Of a stretch of 64,000 nt of DNA, positions 37,370 to 45,715 are shown piece by piece (position 1 is the first letter of the stretch; every line of letters begins with the position of its first letter). Position numbers and translations under genes: made by a program. The notes below the pieces were generated by a model. It was given only the letters and a program-made list of their open reading frames with translations. It had not been told where the DNA came from and searched no databases. The DNA comes from Candidatus Omnitrophota bacterium (lineage in GTDB: Bacteria; Omnitrophota; Gorgyraeia; 2-02-FULL-51-18), in the NCBI GenBank assembly GCA_022072175.1, contig JAJVIE010000003.1:838001-902000 (forward strand), in the 5' to 3' direction.

Positions 37370-38430
37370 CACAACCTCCCGTACAGCACGAGGTCCCGGC
37401 CGATCGCCGACACGCTGATCTGCGACAGCTCGTGCCCGGGCAGGCCTGCCCCGCCGCCCAGGACCTTGGGGGCGATGAAGACGTACATCTCGTCCGCCAA
37501 GCCGGCTTCCAGAACGCTGGCCAAGGTCTTCTCTCCCCCCTCGACCAGCACGGACGTCACTCCGCGCTCGCCCAGGCGCCGGAAGAGCGCGCTCAGGTCG
37601 AGCCGGCCGTCCCGCAGGAGCGGCACCTCGACGATGTCGGCTTTGCCGCGATAGCGCCGTTTTTTCGGAGCGGGGATCCCCTGGCGCGCGACCAGGAGGA
37701 CGGGGCCGGGCGAAGCCTTGGAGAAGATGCGGGCTCTCAACGGCGCGCGCAGGTCCCGGTCGAGGATGACCTTGAGCGGCTGGCGGTCCGCGTACCCGTG
37801 ACGGACGCTCAAGAGCGGATCGTCGATCCTGAGCGTCCTCGATCCGACCAGGATGGCATCGCAAGCGGAGCGCAGGCGGTGCGCCCAGCGCCGCGCGGCG
37901 GGACCCGTGATCCAACCGCGGCCCCCGGGCGCCACCCGGCTATGACCGTCCAGACTGCGAGCGATCTTGACGATCGTATACGGACGGCCGGTCTCGACCC
38001 AACGGACCCAATCCAGGTTGAGCGCCCGGCATTCGGCCTCGAGCACTCCGGTCGTTACGGCCAGTCCGGCACGGCGCAGGCGTCTCAGACCCCGCCCATC
38101 GACCAACGGGTGGGGATCACGCAGGCCGCAGACCACGCGGCGCACGCCGCTGGCCAGGATGGCGTCGACGCAGGGAGGTGTTTTGCCGTGATGGGCGCAC
38201 GGCTCCAAGGTCACATAGAGCGTCGCGCCGACCGCCGACCGGCCCGCTCCCTTCAAGGCGTGGATCTCGGCGTGCGGCCCTCCGTAGCGCAGATGCGCTC
38301 CGCGACCGACGATCCGCCGCCTGCGCACGACCACGGCGCCCACACTGGGGTTCGGCCGGACCCGACCGCGAGGTACGGCGGCCGCTTCCTTGAGGGCCTC
38401 CCGCATCCAGCGCGCGTCGGAGGAGGTCAT
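37369..38430 (-). CDS. ribD: Bifunctional riboflavin deaminase/reductase
   Basis: 353-aa two-domain enzyme for steps 2 and 3 of riboflavin synthesis. The deaminase domain (1-145) has zinc ligands in PHAEIHAL and PCAHHGKTPPC. The reductase domain (150-353) has KIARSLDGHSR, GSRTLRIDDPLL and LVEGGEKTLASVLEAGL. Start overlaps the nusB stop by 4 nt; stop overlaps ribE by 1 nt. Confidence 0.96.
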   Translation of the reverse strand: MTSSDARWMREALKEAAAVPRGRVRPNPSVGAVVVRRRRIVGRGAHLRYGGPHAEIHALKGAGRSAVGATLYVTLEPCAHHGKTPPCVDAILASGVRRVVCGLRDPHPLVDGRGLRRLRRAGLAVTTGVLEAECRALNLDWVRWVETGRPYTIVKIARSLDGHSRVAPGGRGWITGPAARRWAHRLRSACDAILVGSRTLRIDDPLLSVRHGYADRQPLKVILDRDLRAPLRARIFSKASPGPVLLVARQGIPAPKKRRYRGKADIVEVPLLRDGRLDLSALFRRLGERGVTSVLVEGGEKTLASVLEAGLADEMYVFIAPKVLGGGAGLPGHELSQISVSAIGRDLVLYGRL

Positions 38431-38885
38431 TTCTTACACTCGGTCTTGGCGATCTTGTCGAGCACGCCGTTGACGAACTTGGAGGAATCCTCCTCGCCGT
38501 AGCGCTTGGCCAGTTCGACGGCCTCGTTGATGGAGACCTTGATGGGTACTTCCTCGACATGGAGCATCTCGTAGGCGGCCAGTCGGAGCAGATTGCGGTC
38601 GAGAAAGGCCATGCGGCGCAGTTCCCAGTTGTCGGCACAGCGTTCGATGACCGGATCGATGGACTTGTAGAGCGAAAGCACCCCCTCGACGAGCTTGCGG
38701 GTGTACGCTCGGACCTCGGGATCCTTCTTATCGAGGTCCAGAGCGTCCTTCTCGCCGTCAGTGGACGCGAGGTCCGCGCGCGGCTCCCAGAAATCCTCCC
38801 ACACCCGGTCGAAGGGCTGCTCGCCCAGATCGAGCTGGTAGAGGATCTGCAGGGCCAACTCGCGACTGCGGGTCCGCTTTCTCAT
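38427..38885 (-). CDS. nusB: Transcription antitermination factor NusB
   Basis: 152-aa all-helical RNA-binding factor of rRNA antitermination. The N-terminal SRELALQILYQLDLG and the C-terminal SINEAVELAKRYGEEDSSKFVNGVLDKI are diagnostic. ribH-nusB adjacency is a conserved arrangement. Overlaps ribH by 4 nt (ATGA) and ribD by 4 nt; a longer in-frame extension into ribH was rejected. Confidence 0.95.
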   Translation of the reverse strand: MRKRTRSRELALQILYQLDLGEQPFDRVWEDFWEPRADLASTDGEKDALDLDKKDPEVRAYTRKLVEGVLSLYKSIDPVIERCADNWELRRMAFLDRNLLRLAAYEMLHVEEVPIKVSINEAVELAKRYGEEDSSKFVNGVLDKIAKTECKK

Positions 38886-39376
38886 CGTGACAGCCTCGGG
38901 GATCCTTGGATACGGCGCAGAACATCGGAGGCCTCGAGCGCCGCCAGCGCCCACTCCCTGCCCTTGTTCATCTGCTTGATCCCGCACCGCTCGATCGCCT
39001 GAGCGGCGTTCTCGGCGGGGACGATACCGAGGAGCACGGGCACATCCTCAGCGAGCGCGATCTCACGCAGGCCCCTGGCGCTCTCCTGGACGACCTGATC
39101 GAAGTGCCTCGTCTGACCGCGGATGACCACGGCCAGAGCGATGACCGCGTCGGGCCGGGCCCGGCGGATCAAGCGCCGAACGGCCAGCGGCAGTTCGAAA
39201 GCTCCCGGCACGTGCGCGACCGTGATGTCGGCGGGCCTCACACGGTGCCTGAGCAGGGTATCCACGGCTCCGTCCAGGAGCTGACGGGTCAATGCCTCGT
39301 TGAAATCCGACACCGCCAACGCGAACGTCCTTCCCCGGCCATCGAACGAACCGCGGAGCCGGCGGATACCCTTCAT
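38882..39376 (-). CDS. ribH: 6,7-dimethyl-8-ribityllumazine synthase
   Basis: 164-aa penultimate riboflavin enzyme. SDFNEALTRQLLDGA, HVPGAFELPLAVRRL, VVIRGQTRHFDQV and KGREWALAALE are the family motifs; the usual GET/GGT reads GQT. The start is placed at ATG 39374-39376, 10 nt after ribBA, because homology begins just there. An alternative ATG at 39413-39415 adds 13 basic residues and overlaps ribBA; neither has a strong ribosome site. Confidence 0.93.
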   Translation of the reverse strand: MKGIRRLRGSFDGRGRTFALAVSDFNEALTRQLLDGAVDTLLRHRVRPADITVAHVPGAFELPLAVRRLIRRARPDAVIALAVVIRGQTRHFDQVVQESARGLREIALAEDVPVLLGIVPAENAAQAIERCGIKQMNKGREWALAALEASDVLRRIQGSPRLSR

Positions 39377-39386
39377 CGGAGAACGT

Positions 39387-40607
39387 TCAGCGGCGCCGGG
39401 TCTTGATCGCTTCATCGAGAAGATGTCCCATCTTGGTTTTTTTGGTCATCAGATACCTGCGGTTGTGCCGGCCGGCAGGCACTTGGATCGGCACGCGTTC
39501 CACGACCTTGAGGCCGTAACCCTCCAGACCGACGATCTTCTTGGGGTTGTTCGTCAATAGACGGATACTGCGTACTCCCAGGTCGGCCAGGATCTGCGCT
39601 CCGACGCCGTAGTGACGCAGGTCCGGCGCGAAACCGAGCCTGCGGTTGGCCTCGACCGTATCGAGACCCTTGTCCTGGAGCTGGTAGGCCTTGAGCTTGT
39701 TCAGCAGGCCGATCCCTCGGCCCTCCTGCCTCATGTACAGCAGGATGCCGGCGCCTTCGGACGCGATGCGTCGCATGGCGTTGCGCAGCTGCTCGCCGCA
39801 GTCGCACCGGCGGGAACCCAGGATGTCGCCGGTGAAGCACTCCGAATGCACCCGCACGAGCGTCGGCCGGTCGGACCGGACCTCGCCCATGACCAGCGCC
39901 AGGTGATAGTCCTTGTCCACCGCCGACTCGTAGGCGATGAGCTTCCAATCGCCGTGCTCGTTGGCCATGCGGGTCTCGACGGCCTTGAAGACCAATCTTT
40001 CCTTCTTGCGCCGGTACTCGATGAGGTCCTTGATCGCGCAGACGCGCAGGCGGTGCTCGCGGGCGAACTTGGACAGATCGGCCGTACGTGCCATCGTGCC
40101 GTCGTCGTTCATGATCTCGCAGATGACCCCCGCCGGATACAAACCGGCCAGACGCATGAGATCGACACAGGCCTCCGTATGGCCGGCGCGCACCAGCACC
40201 CCGCCCTCCCGGGCGCTGAGCGGGAAGATATGCCCGGGACGCACGAGGTCCTCCTTGGTGGTGGCGGGGTCGATCAGGGTCCGGATGGTACGGGAGCGGT
40301 CGTAGGCCGACACGCCCGTGGTCACGCCCTTGCGCGCGTCGATGGACACCGTCCAGGCCGTCTTGAGCTCATCGGCGTTCGTACCCACCATCGGATCGAT
40401 CCCCAGGTCCTTGAGGCGGCCCGGCTCCATGGGGGCGCAGATGATGCCCCGCCCGTGCTTGGCCATGAAATTGATCTTGTCCGGGGTCGCGAACTGCGCG
40501 GCGACCACCAGGTCTCCTTCGTTCTCCCGGTCGGCGTCGTCGATCACGACCACGATGCGGCCCTTGCGCAGGTCGGAAAGCACTTCCGGGATCGGGCTGA
40601 ATTTCAT
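39387..40607 (-). CDS. ribBA: DHBP synthase / GTP cyclohydrolase II
   Basis: 406-aa fusion making both riboflavin precursors. The RibB domain (1-205) has [34 protein letters not shown]. The RibA domain (206-395) has zinc cysteines in [15 protein letters not shown], catalytic [13 protein letters not shown] and [18 protein letters not shown] short basic tail ends it. ATG 40605-40607 follows the ftsA-like stop by 8 nt with TGAGG upstream. No FMN riboswitch can be seen; the genes read on from the cell-division operon. Confidence 0.97.
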   Translation of the reverse strand: MKFSPIPEVLSDLRKGRIVVVIDDADRENEGDLVVAAQFATPDKINFMAKHGRGIICAPMEPGRLKDLGIDPMVGTNADELKTAWTVSIDARKGVTTGVSAYDRSRTIRTLIDPATTKEDLVRPGHIFPLSAREGGVLVRAGHTEACVDLMRLAGLYPAGVICEIMNDDGTMARTADLSKFAREHRLRVCAIKDLIEYRRKKERLVFKAVETRMANEHGDWKLIAYESAVDKDYHLALVMGEVRSDRPTLVRVHSECFTGDILGSRRCDCGEQLRNAMRRIASEGAGILLYMRQEGRGIGLLNKLKAYQLQDKGLDTVEANRRLGFAPDLRHYGVGAQILADLGVRSIRLLTNNPKKIVGLEGYGLKVVERVPIQVPAGRHNRRYLMTKKTKMGHLLDEAIKTRRR

Positions 40608-40615
40608 GATCGGCC

Positions 40616-41644
40616 TCAGAAGTATTCGTTGAAGAACGCTGCGGCCCGTTCGCGCAGCTCGGCGATGGAGCCCCGGCGGACCTTGAGCAGCGCCGGTCGC
40701 CGCGAGGGGACCTGGACCTTGAACAGACCGGCCAGCGACGCGTAGCGCGCCCGCTCGAGGCCCGGTACATCCACCGGAGACACGACCCTCACCGGCCGTC
40801 CGCAGGCGCTCTGGAGCGCCGAACGGTAGGTCTCGTCCTCGGCGAACTGGCCCGTCAAGAGGACCTCGCGGTCGCACTCACAATCCTTCTCCAGCTCGCC
40901 CAGCACGGCCGCGACGGCGTCCGGCTCCGGGCTTCGGGTCATCGCGCAACGCCACAGGACACCCGCGCGCTGAACGCAAACCCCGACGGACTCCGCCGAA
41001 GCGTCCACCAACAGACGACGCTGGATCGGGTCCTCGTTGTCTGCGATGGCGGCGGCCGAGGACTGCAACGACAACACCGGCCGGGCCCCGACGAACCCCG
41101 CCCGCCGGAAGACCTTCTGGTAGGCCTCCAAACTCTCGGCTCCGACGGACACCAAGTGCACCACGGCTTCGAGCTTGCGGCCAAAAACACCCAGCGGCTG
41201 GGCCATCGTATCCCGGTCGTCCACGATGAAGTACAGTTCCTTCGCGTAGAGAATGCGGCGTTCGAAGCGCGACTCGAGCCTCTCGGCCGTTTCACGTGTC
41301 GAGCGCACATCAGGGGCCTTGACCTGCCCTTCACCCGACAACAATCTTGAGGCGTGGCGCCAACTGCTGGTCAGCGGACCGGCGGAGCAGTTGTAGAGCA
41401 CATCGGTCGCCTTGAGGCCCGCGGTGCTCTCGGCGCGCCGAAGAGCTTCGCACACGGACTCGACCGCGTCACCCGTGTGCGTCACCTCTCCGGCAGCGAA
41501 TCCCCGGCGCGGGGCCTCGCCGGCCCCGAGCACGCGGATCCGGCCCGAGGCCTCCCTCTGGCCCGCAACGGCGGCGACACGCTCCGGGCCGATGTCGACG
41601 ACCCAGCGGACGTGGGTCGGAGCGCGCAGGACCGCGCTCTTCAC
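40616..41644 (-). CDS. Degenerate FtsA-like protein lacking ATP motifs
   Basis: 342 aa against about 410-420 for FtsA. Position after ftsQ, the N-terminal [15 protein letters not shown], the [13 protein letters not shown] helix, a 1C-like region ([30 protein letters not shown] in two parts, about 155-184) and a C-terminal amphipathic helix ([12 protein letters not shown]) resembling the FtsA membrane-targeting sequence all identify it. Phosphate-1 (DIGT/S) reads DIGPE, phosphate-2 (DxGGGT) reads DASAES at 214-219, and the adenosine motif (GGGA/S) reads GQFAE at 265-269. Only about 45 residues separate the last two, where FtsA has about 120, so subdomain 2B appears lost. GTG start overlaps ftsQ. 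ribBA, not ftsZ, follows. Confidence 0.8.
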   Translation of the reverse strand: MKSAVLRAPTHVRWVVDIGPERVAAVAGQREASGRIRVLGAGEAPRRGFAAGEVTHTGDAVESVCEALRRAESTAGLKATDVLYNCSAGPLTSSWRHASRLLSGEGQVKAPDVRSTRETAERLESRFERRILYAKELYFIVDDRDTMAQPLGVFGRKLEAVVHLVSVGAESLEAYQKVFRRAGFVGARPVLSLQSSAAAIADNEDPIQRRLLVDASAESVGVCVQRAGVLWRCAMTRSPEPDAVAAVLGELEKDCECDREVLLTGQFAEDETYRSALQSACGRPVRVVSPVDVPGLERARYASLAGLFKVQVPSRRPALLKVRRGSIAELRERAAAFFNEYF

Positions 41645-42453
41645 GCTTTCCTCGGTCCGATGACCAGATCGTCGAAACGCAGGTCGATGTACTCGATCTT
41701 CTGTGCGTCCAGATCGATGGTCTTGAGGGTTTGATCGAGGATCTTGAGCCTTTCGATGAAGTGCGCATCCCCCATGCGGATCTCCACATCTCCATCGACG
41801 TACAGCGACAGGTTGCGCGGGTCGACGACGGAGATGCGGTTGAGCACGCGCTGGCGCAGGATCTTGGTGCGCTTGATGAGCTCGGAGATCTGCACGGCTT
41901 TCTTGGTGCCCTCGTCGGCGAGCACGGAGCCGACGTACAGCCCTCCTCTCGGAGAAACGGCGCCCTCGATGATCGTGAGATTGCGGAACGGTGTCGCCGA
42001 CGACCCCGGCAGCACCACGCGGTCCTTGTCGATCTGCACGTAGCGCGACAGATAGACCTGGGCGACGGGCGTTCTCCTGCGGAGCTCGACCTCGATACGG
42101 CTGGGCGGGACGCGGCGCACCAGCACGTCCTTGTACTCCGGATGACTGCGCTTGATGGTCTTCTGGACCAGCACCAGGTCGATGTCGAACAGGTTCTCGC
42201 CGGGCCGGAGCGCGCAGAACTTGAACGCCTGCTCGGCGGTCATCGTACCCGCGTTGAGCACCCGCACCTCGCGAAGTTCGAAGGCGGGCGATCCCTTGGC
42301 GAACCCGTAGACGGCCGCGCCCAGCAACACGACGGTCGTGACCGTGATCAGGTACGGCAGAGCGGCGCGGCCGATCTGGGCCGCGAGCCCGACCAGCTTG
42401 AACGTCAGGAAACCCGGTTTCTTTTTGACCTTATACTTGAGCTGTTTGGCCAT
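41641..42453 (-). CDS. ftsQ: Cell-division protein FtsQ
   Basis: 270-aa bitopic division protein linking the Z-ring to FtsB/L and septal synthesis. Basic cytoplasmic tail, one helix (about residues 33-52), then a POTRA domain (about 57-128: FELREVRVLNAGTMTAEQ) and the FtsQ domain containing RIEVELRRRTPVAQV. It overlaps the end of the triple Mur gene by 23 nt and the ftsA-like gene by 4 nt. Confidence 0.9.
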   Translation of the reverse strand: MAKQLKYKVKKKPGFLTFKLVGLAAQIGRAALPYLITVTTVVLLGAAVYGFAKGSPAFELREVRVLNAGTMTAEQAFKFCALRPGENLFDIDLVLVQKTIKRSHPEYKDVLVRRVPPSRIEVELRRRTPVAQVYLSRYVQIDKDRVVLPGSSATPFRNLTIIEGAVSPRGGLYVGSVLADEGTKKAVQISELIKRTKILRQRVLNRISVVDPRNLSLYVDGDVEIRMGDAHFIERLKILDQTLKTIDLDAQKIEYIDLRFDDLVIGPRKA

Positions 42454-45400
42454 GTGCTTCCACGGGAGCGGTGTTCGGGTCCCGGGCCGCCTCGGCCATC
42501 CTCAGACGGGACAATTGGAGGATTCTAACACAAAGCTCGCCGAACTCGATACCCGCGGCGCGGGCGGCCTTGGGCAGCAAGCTCTTGGGGGTCAGCCCGG
42601 GCAGCGTGTTGACGTCCAGCACGTACGGCCGGCCGTCCTCCCCGAGGATCAGGTCGATGCGGGCCATGACCTGGCATCCCAACGCGGCCCAGGCCGCCAA
42701 TGCGGCCCGGCGGCAGAGCGCGCTCTGGCGCGGCGTCAGTGCGGCGGGCACCTCATAACGCGTCCGGCTGTCCTTGTATTTGGCTTCATAGTCGTAGAAC
42801 GTGTTGCCGGCCACGACCTCCACCACCGGCAGCGCTTTGCCGCCCAGAAGACCGACCGTCAGCTCCCGTCCCCGGATATAGGTCTCGACCAGCACCTCGT
42901 CCGAATATTTGAAAGCCTCCCGGAAGGCCGCCTCCCGGTCCGCGGAGGAGCGTACGAGCGACACACCCACGCTCGAACCGGCCTTGGCCGGTTTGACGAC
43001 GAACGGATAGACCGTCGGAGCTTCGGCCAGCGCGCGTTCAAGTGAACCGTAAGCGGTGAAGTCCGGAACGCTCACCCCCGCCTCCCGGAGACGGCCCTGC
43101 GTACGGACCTTATCGAAACACAGCTGGCTCGCCTCCGGCCCGGCGCCCGTATAGGCGATCCCCGCTCGCTCGAGCAGACGCTGTACCGTCCCATCCTCGC
43201 CGAAGGTCCCGTGCAGGGCCAGAAAGGCCGTGCTCACGTGCGCTCTTTTGAGCTCGTCCAGGAACCCTTCCGAGCTGGGGTCCACCTGGATGACGTCCAG
43301 ACCGCGCTCCGTGAGCGCCTCGGCGGCGGCGCGGGCGGACACGAGGGAGACCTCGCGTTCGCAGGAGATACCGCCTCCGAGCACCGCGATCCGCCCCCAA
43401 GCGCGCGGTGAGCGCGCGGACGGCCGCCGGGCCGCGGGAGGAGCGGATTCGAGGATGCGGACCTCCGTTTCGAGCTCGATGCCGAACTTGCGCTGGACCG
43501 TGGACCGCACCTCACGGATCAGCGCGATGACGTCCTCGGCCTTCGCGCCGCCCCGGTTGATGATGAAGTTGGCGTGCTTGTCCGAGACCTCGGCGTCGCC
43601 GATGCGCCTGCCCTTCAGCCCGGCGTCCTCGATGAGCTTGCCGCTGGAACAACCGGCTGCCTTGGGATTCTTGAACATGCATCCGGCGCTCGGATGACGA
43701 AGGTCCTGAGTGCGTTGGCGGTGATCCCGGTACTCGTCCAGGCGGCGTTGGACCGCCGCCCGGTCCTGCGGCTCGAATCGGAACACACCCTCCAGAACGA
43801 TGCGCTCGCCCAGACCGGAATACCGGTAAGCGAACGGCACTTCATGGCGTTCCATCCAGCGCGCCGACCCGTCACGCTCCATGACGCGCACCCGGACCAG
43901 CCGGGCGTCGACGGATTGCTGATGACTGCCGGCGTTCATGGCGATGGCGCCGCCGACGTTGCCGGGGATCCCTGAAAGGAACTCGCACCCCCCAAAACCG
44001 CTCTCGACCACGTACTGGATGAACAGCGGGTTGGGTACGCCGGAACGGGCGATCACGCAACCGTCTTCCTGGCGCATTTCCTTGAAATATCGCGATCCCA
44101 GATGGACGCAGATCCCTTTGAGGCCCGCGTCGGGGGCCAGCAGGTTGCTCCCCGCTCCGAAGACATGGACGGGCAGCTTGCGGCGAGCGGCGATCTTGAG
44201 TGCGCGCGTCAGATCCTCCTCATCCTCGGGCTCGACCCAGTACTGGGCCGGACCGCCGATCTTGAGCGTCGTGTGCTTGGACAGCGGCTCGTTCAGCAGC
44301 ACGCGACCGCGGACTCCCGGCAGAGGCTGGCGGCGCCCCTCGGATCCTCCGCGCAGGTGTTCGGACAACTGCGTCGCGACCTGACTGATATCGCCCGCTC
44401 CGAGCGAGATCACCAGGTCCCCGGGGCGCAATTCCTGACGGACGACCTCGGCGATGCGGTCGCGCCCGACGAACGTGGCGTCCTGATGACCGTTATCCCG
44501 GGCCAGATCGCACACTTTACCGCCGGTCACGCCCGGCCGCGGGGACTCGCTCGCCGCGTAGATGTCGGTGATGAACAGTTTGTCCGCGGCCCCGAAACAC
44601 CGCGCGAAATCCTGCAGCAATGCTTCGGTACGCGAATAGCGGTGCGGCTGGAACAGGGCGACGATGCGTTTGCGCTTGAGCGAGCGTGCGGCTTCGAGCG
44701 TGCGCGCGATCTCGGTCGGATGATGGGCGTAGTCGTCGACCACCAGGAAGCGGTCGTCCTCGTACTTCACGTCGAACCTCCGGCCGGCCCCTTCATAGGC
44801 CTCGAGCCCTTTGCGGATAACCGGCCACTTGAGCCCCAGATGCCGTCCGGCCGCTACGGCCGCCAGGGCATTGAGCACGTTGTGGCGTCCCATCAGACGG
44901 AGCGAGACGGCCCCGAGGCGTCGCCCGTGTTCGTACACCTCGAATCTCGAGCCCCGGCGCCCGTCGGGACACTCCACGATGTTCTGCGCCCCATACCCTT
45001 TGTCGAGCGGACCCCATCCGTAAGGTAGGGCGCCGGGCAGACGCCGCATCAGCTCCGCGGCGCGGGGGTCCTCCGCGCAGGCGATCCAGACCCCTCCGGG
45101 CTTGAGACGCCCCACGAAGTCCGCGAACGCCGCGTCGATACGCTCGCTGGCGCCGTAGTGGTCCAAATGCTCGTCCTCGATATTGGTCACCACGGCGATA
45201 TCCGGAGCGTAACGGACGAAGGACCCATCGCTCTCGTCGGCCTCGATCACGATCTCGCGCCCCTGGCCGTGACGCGCGTTGCCGCCGAAGCGCCTGACCA
45301 GACCGCCGACCACGATGGACGGATCGCGACCCGCCTCCAGGAGCACACTGCCGATCAGGGAAGTGGTCGTTGTCTTGCCGTGCGTGCCGGAGACAGCGAG

Positions 45401-45715
45401 GGTGTAGCGCCCTTCACAGAACGACGCGAGCGCCTCCGAACGATGGAGCACGCGCAGCCCCCTGCGCTCGGCTTCGCGGCGTTCGGGATGATCAGGAGGG
45501 ATCGAAGAGGAGTACACGACGATCTCGGCGCCCTCGACGTGCCCGGCCTCATGGCCGATGCGCACGGTGACCCCGGACCATTCCAGCTCCGTCAGGATCT
45601 CGCTGGCCTTGACGTCGCTGCCCTGTACGGCGTATCCCTCGGCCAGGTACAGACGGGCCAGACCGCTCATGCCGATACCGCCGAGACCGATCAGGTGAAC
45701 GGGTCCTTTTCTCAT
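42431..45715 (-). CDS. Trifunctional MurC-MurB-Ddl fusion
   Basis: One uninterrupted frame of 1094 aa. Residues 1-455: MurC, UDP-MurNAc:L-Ala ligase (IGLGGIGMSGLA, ATP loop GTHGKTTT at 110-117, DDYAHHPTEI). Residues 470-755: MurB, the FAD reductase making UDP-MurNAc (KIGGPAQ, FGAGSNLL at 519-526, GIPGNVGGAIAMNAG, YRYSG, EVRILES). The MurB acid/base position reads GCMFKNP, Cys for the usual Ser. Residues 775-1065: D-Ala-D-Ala ligase (SCEREVSL, LHGTFGEDGT, KPAKAGSSVGV, DVNTLPGLT). Linkers are short (about 15-20 residues, Pro/Arg-rich). The ATG 45713-45715 overlaps murG; an upstream extension is in murG's antisense-type frame and has no homology. Confidence 0.95.
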   Translation of the reverse strand: MRKGPVHLIGLGGIGMSGLARLYLAEGYAVQGSDVKASEILTELEWSGVTVRIGHEAGHVEGAEIVVYSSSIPPDHPERREAERRGLRVLHRSEALASFCEGRYTLAVSGTHGKTTTTSLIGSVLLEAGRDPSIVVGGLVRRFGGNARHGQGREIVIEADESDGSFVRYAPDIAVVTNIEDEHLDHYGASERIDAAFADFVGRLKPGGVWIACAEDPRAAELMRRLPGALPYGWGPLDKGYGAQNIVECPDGRRGSRFEVYEHGRRLGAVSLRLMGRHNVLNALAAVAAGRHLGLKWPVIRKGLEAYEGAGRRFDVKYEDDRFLVVDDYAHHPTEIARTLEAARSLKRKRIVALFQPHRYSRTEALLQDFARCFGAADKLFITDIYAASESPRPGVTGGKVCDLARDNGHQDATFVGRDRIAEVVRQELRPGDLVISLGAGDISQVATQLSEHLRGGSEGRRQPLPGVRGRVLLNEPLSKHTTLKIGGPAQYWVEPEDEEDLTRALKIAARRKLPVHVFGAGSNLLAPDAGLKGICVHLGSRYFKEMRQEDGCVIARSGVPNPLFIQYVVESGFGGCEFLSGIPGNVGGAIAMNAGSHQQSVDARLVRVRVMERDGSARWMERHEVPFAYRYSGLGERIVLEGVFRFEPQDRAAVQRRLDEYRDHRQRTQDLRHPSAGCMFKNPKAAGCSSGKLIEDAGLKGRRIGDAEVSDKHANFIINRGGAKAEDVIALIREVRSTVQRKFGIELETEVRILESAPPAARRPSARSPRAWGRIAVLGGGISCEREVSLVSARAAAEALTERGLDVIQVDPSSEGFLDELKRAHVSTAFLALHGTFGEDGTVQRLLERAGIAYTGAGPEASQLCFDKVRTQGRLREAGVSVPDFTAYGSLERALAEAPTVYPFVVKPAKAGSSVGVSLVRSSADREAAFREAFKYSDEVLVETYIRGRELTVGLLGGKALPVVEVVAGNTFYDYEAKYKDSRTRYEVPAALTPRQSALCRRAALAAWAALGCQVMARIDLILGEDGRPYVLDVNTLPGLTPKSLLPKAARAAGIEFGELCVRILQLSRLRMAEAARDPNTAPVEAHGQTAQV

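Noticed and set aside
37370-37915. Apparent fusion of a ribD-frame ORF to riboflavin synthase
   Set aside because: The upstream part is an off-frame reading of ribD; RibE starts with MFGGLIE at 37369 behind GGGAGG.
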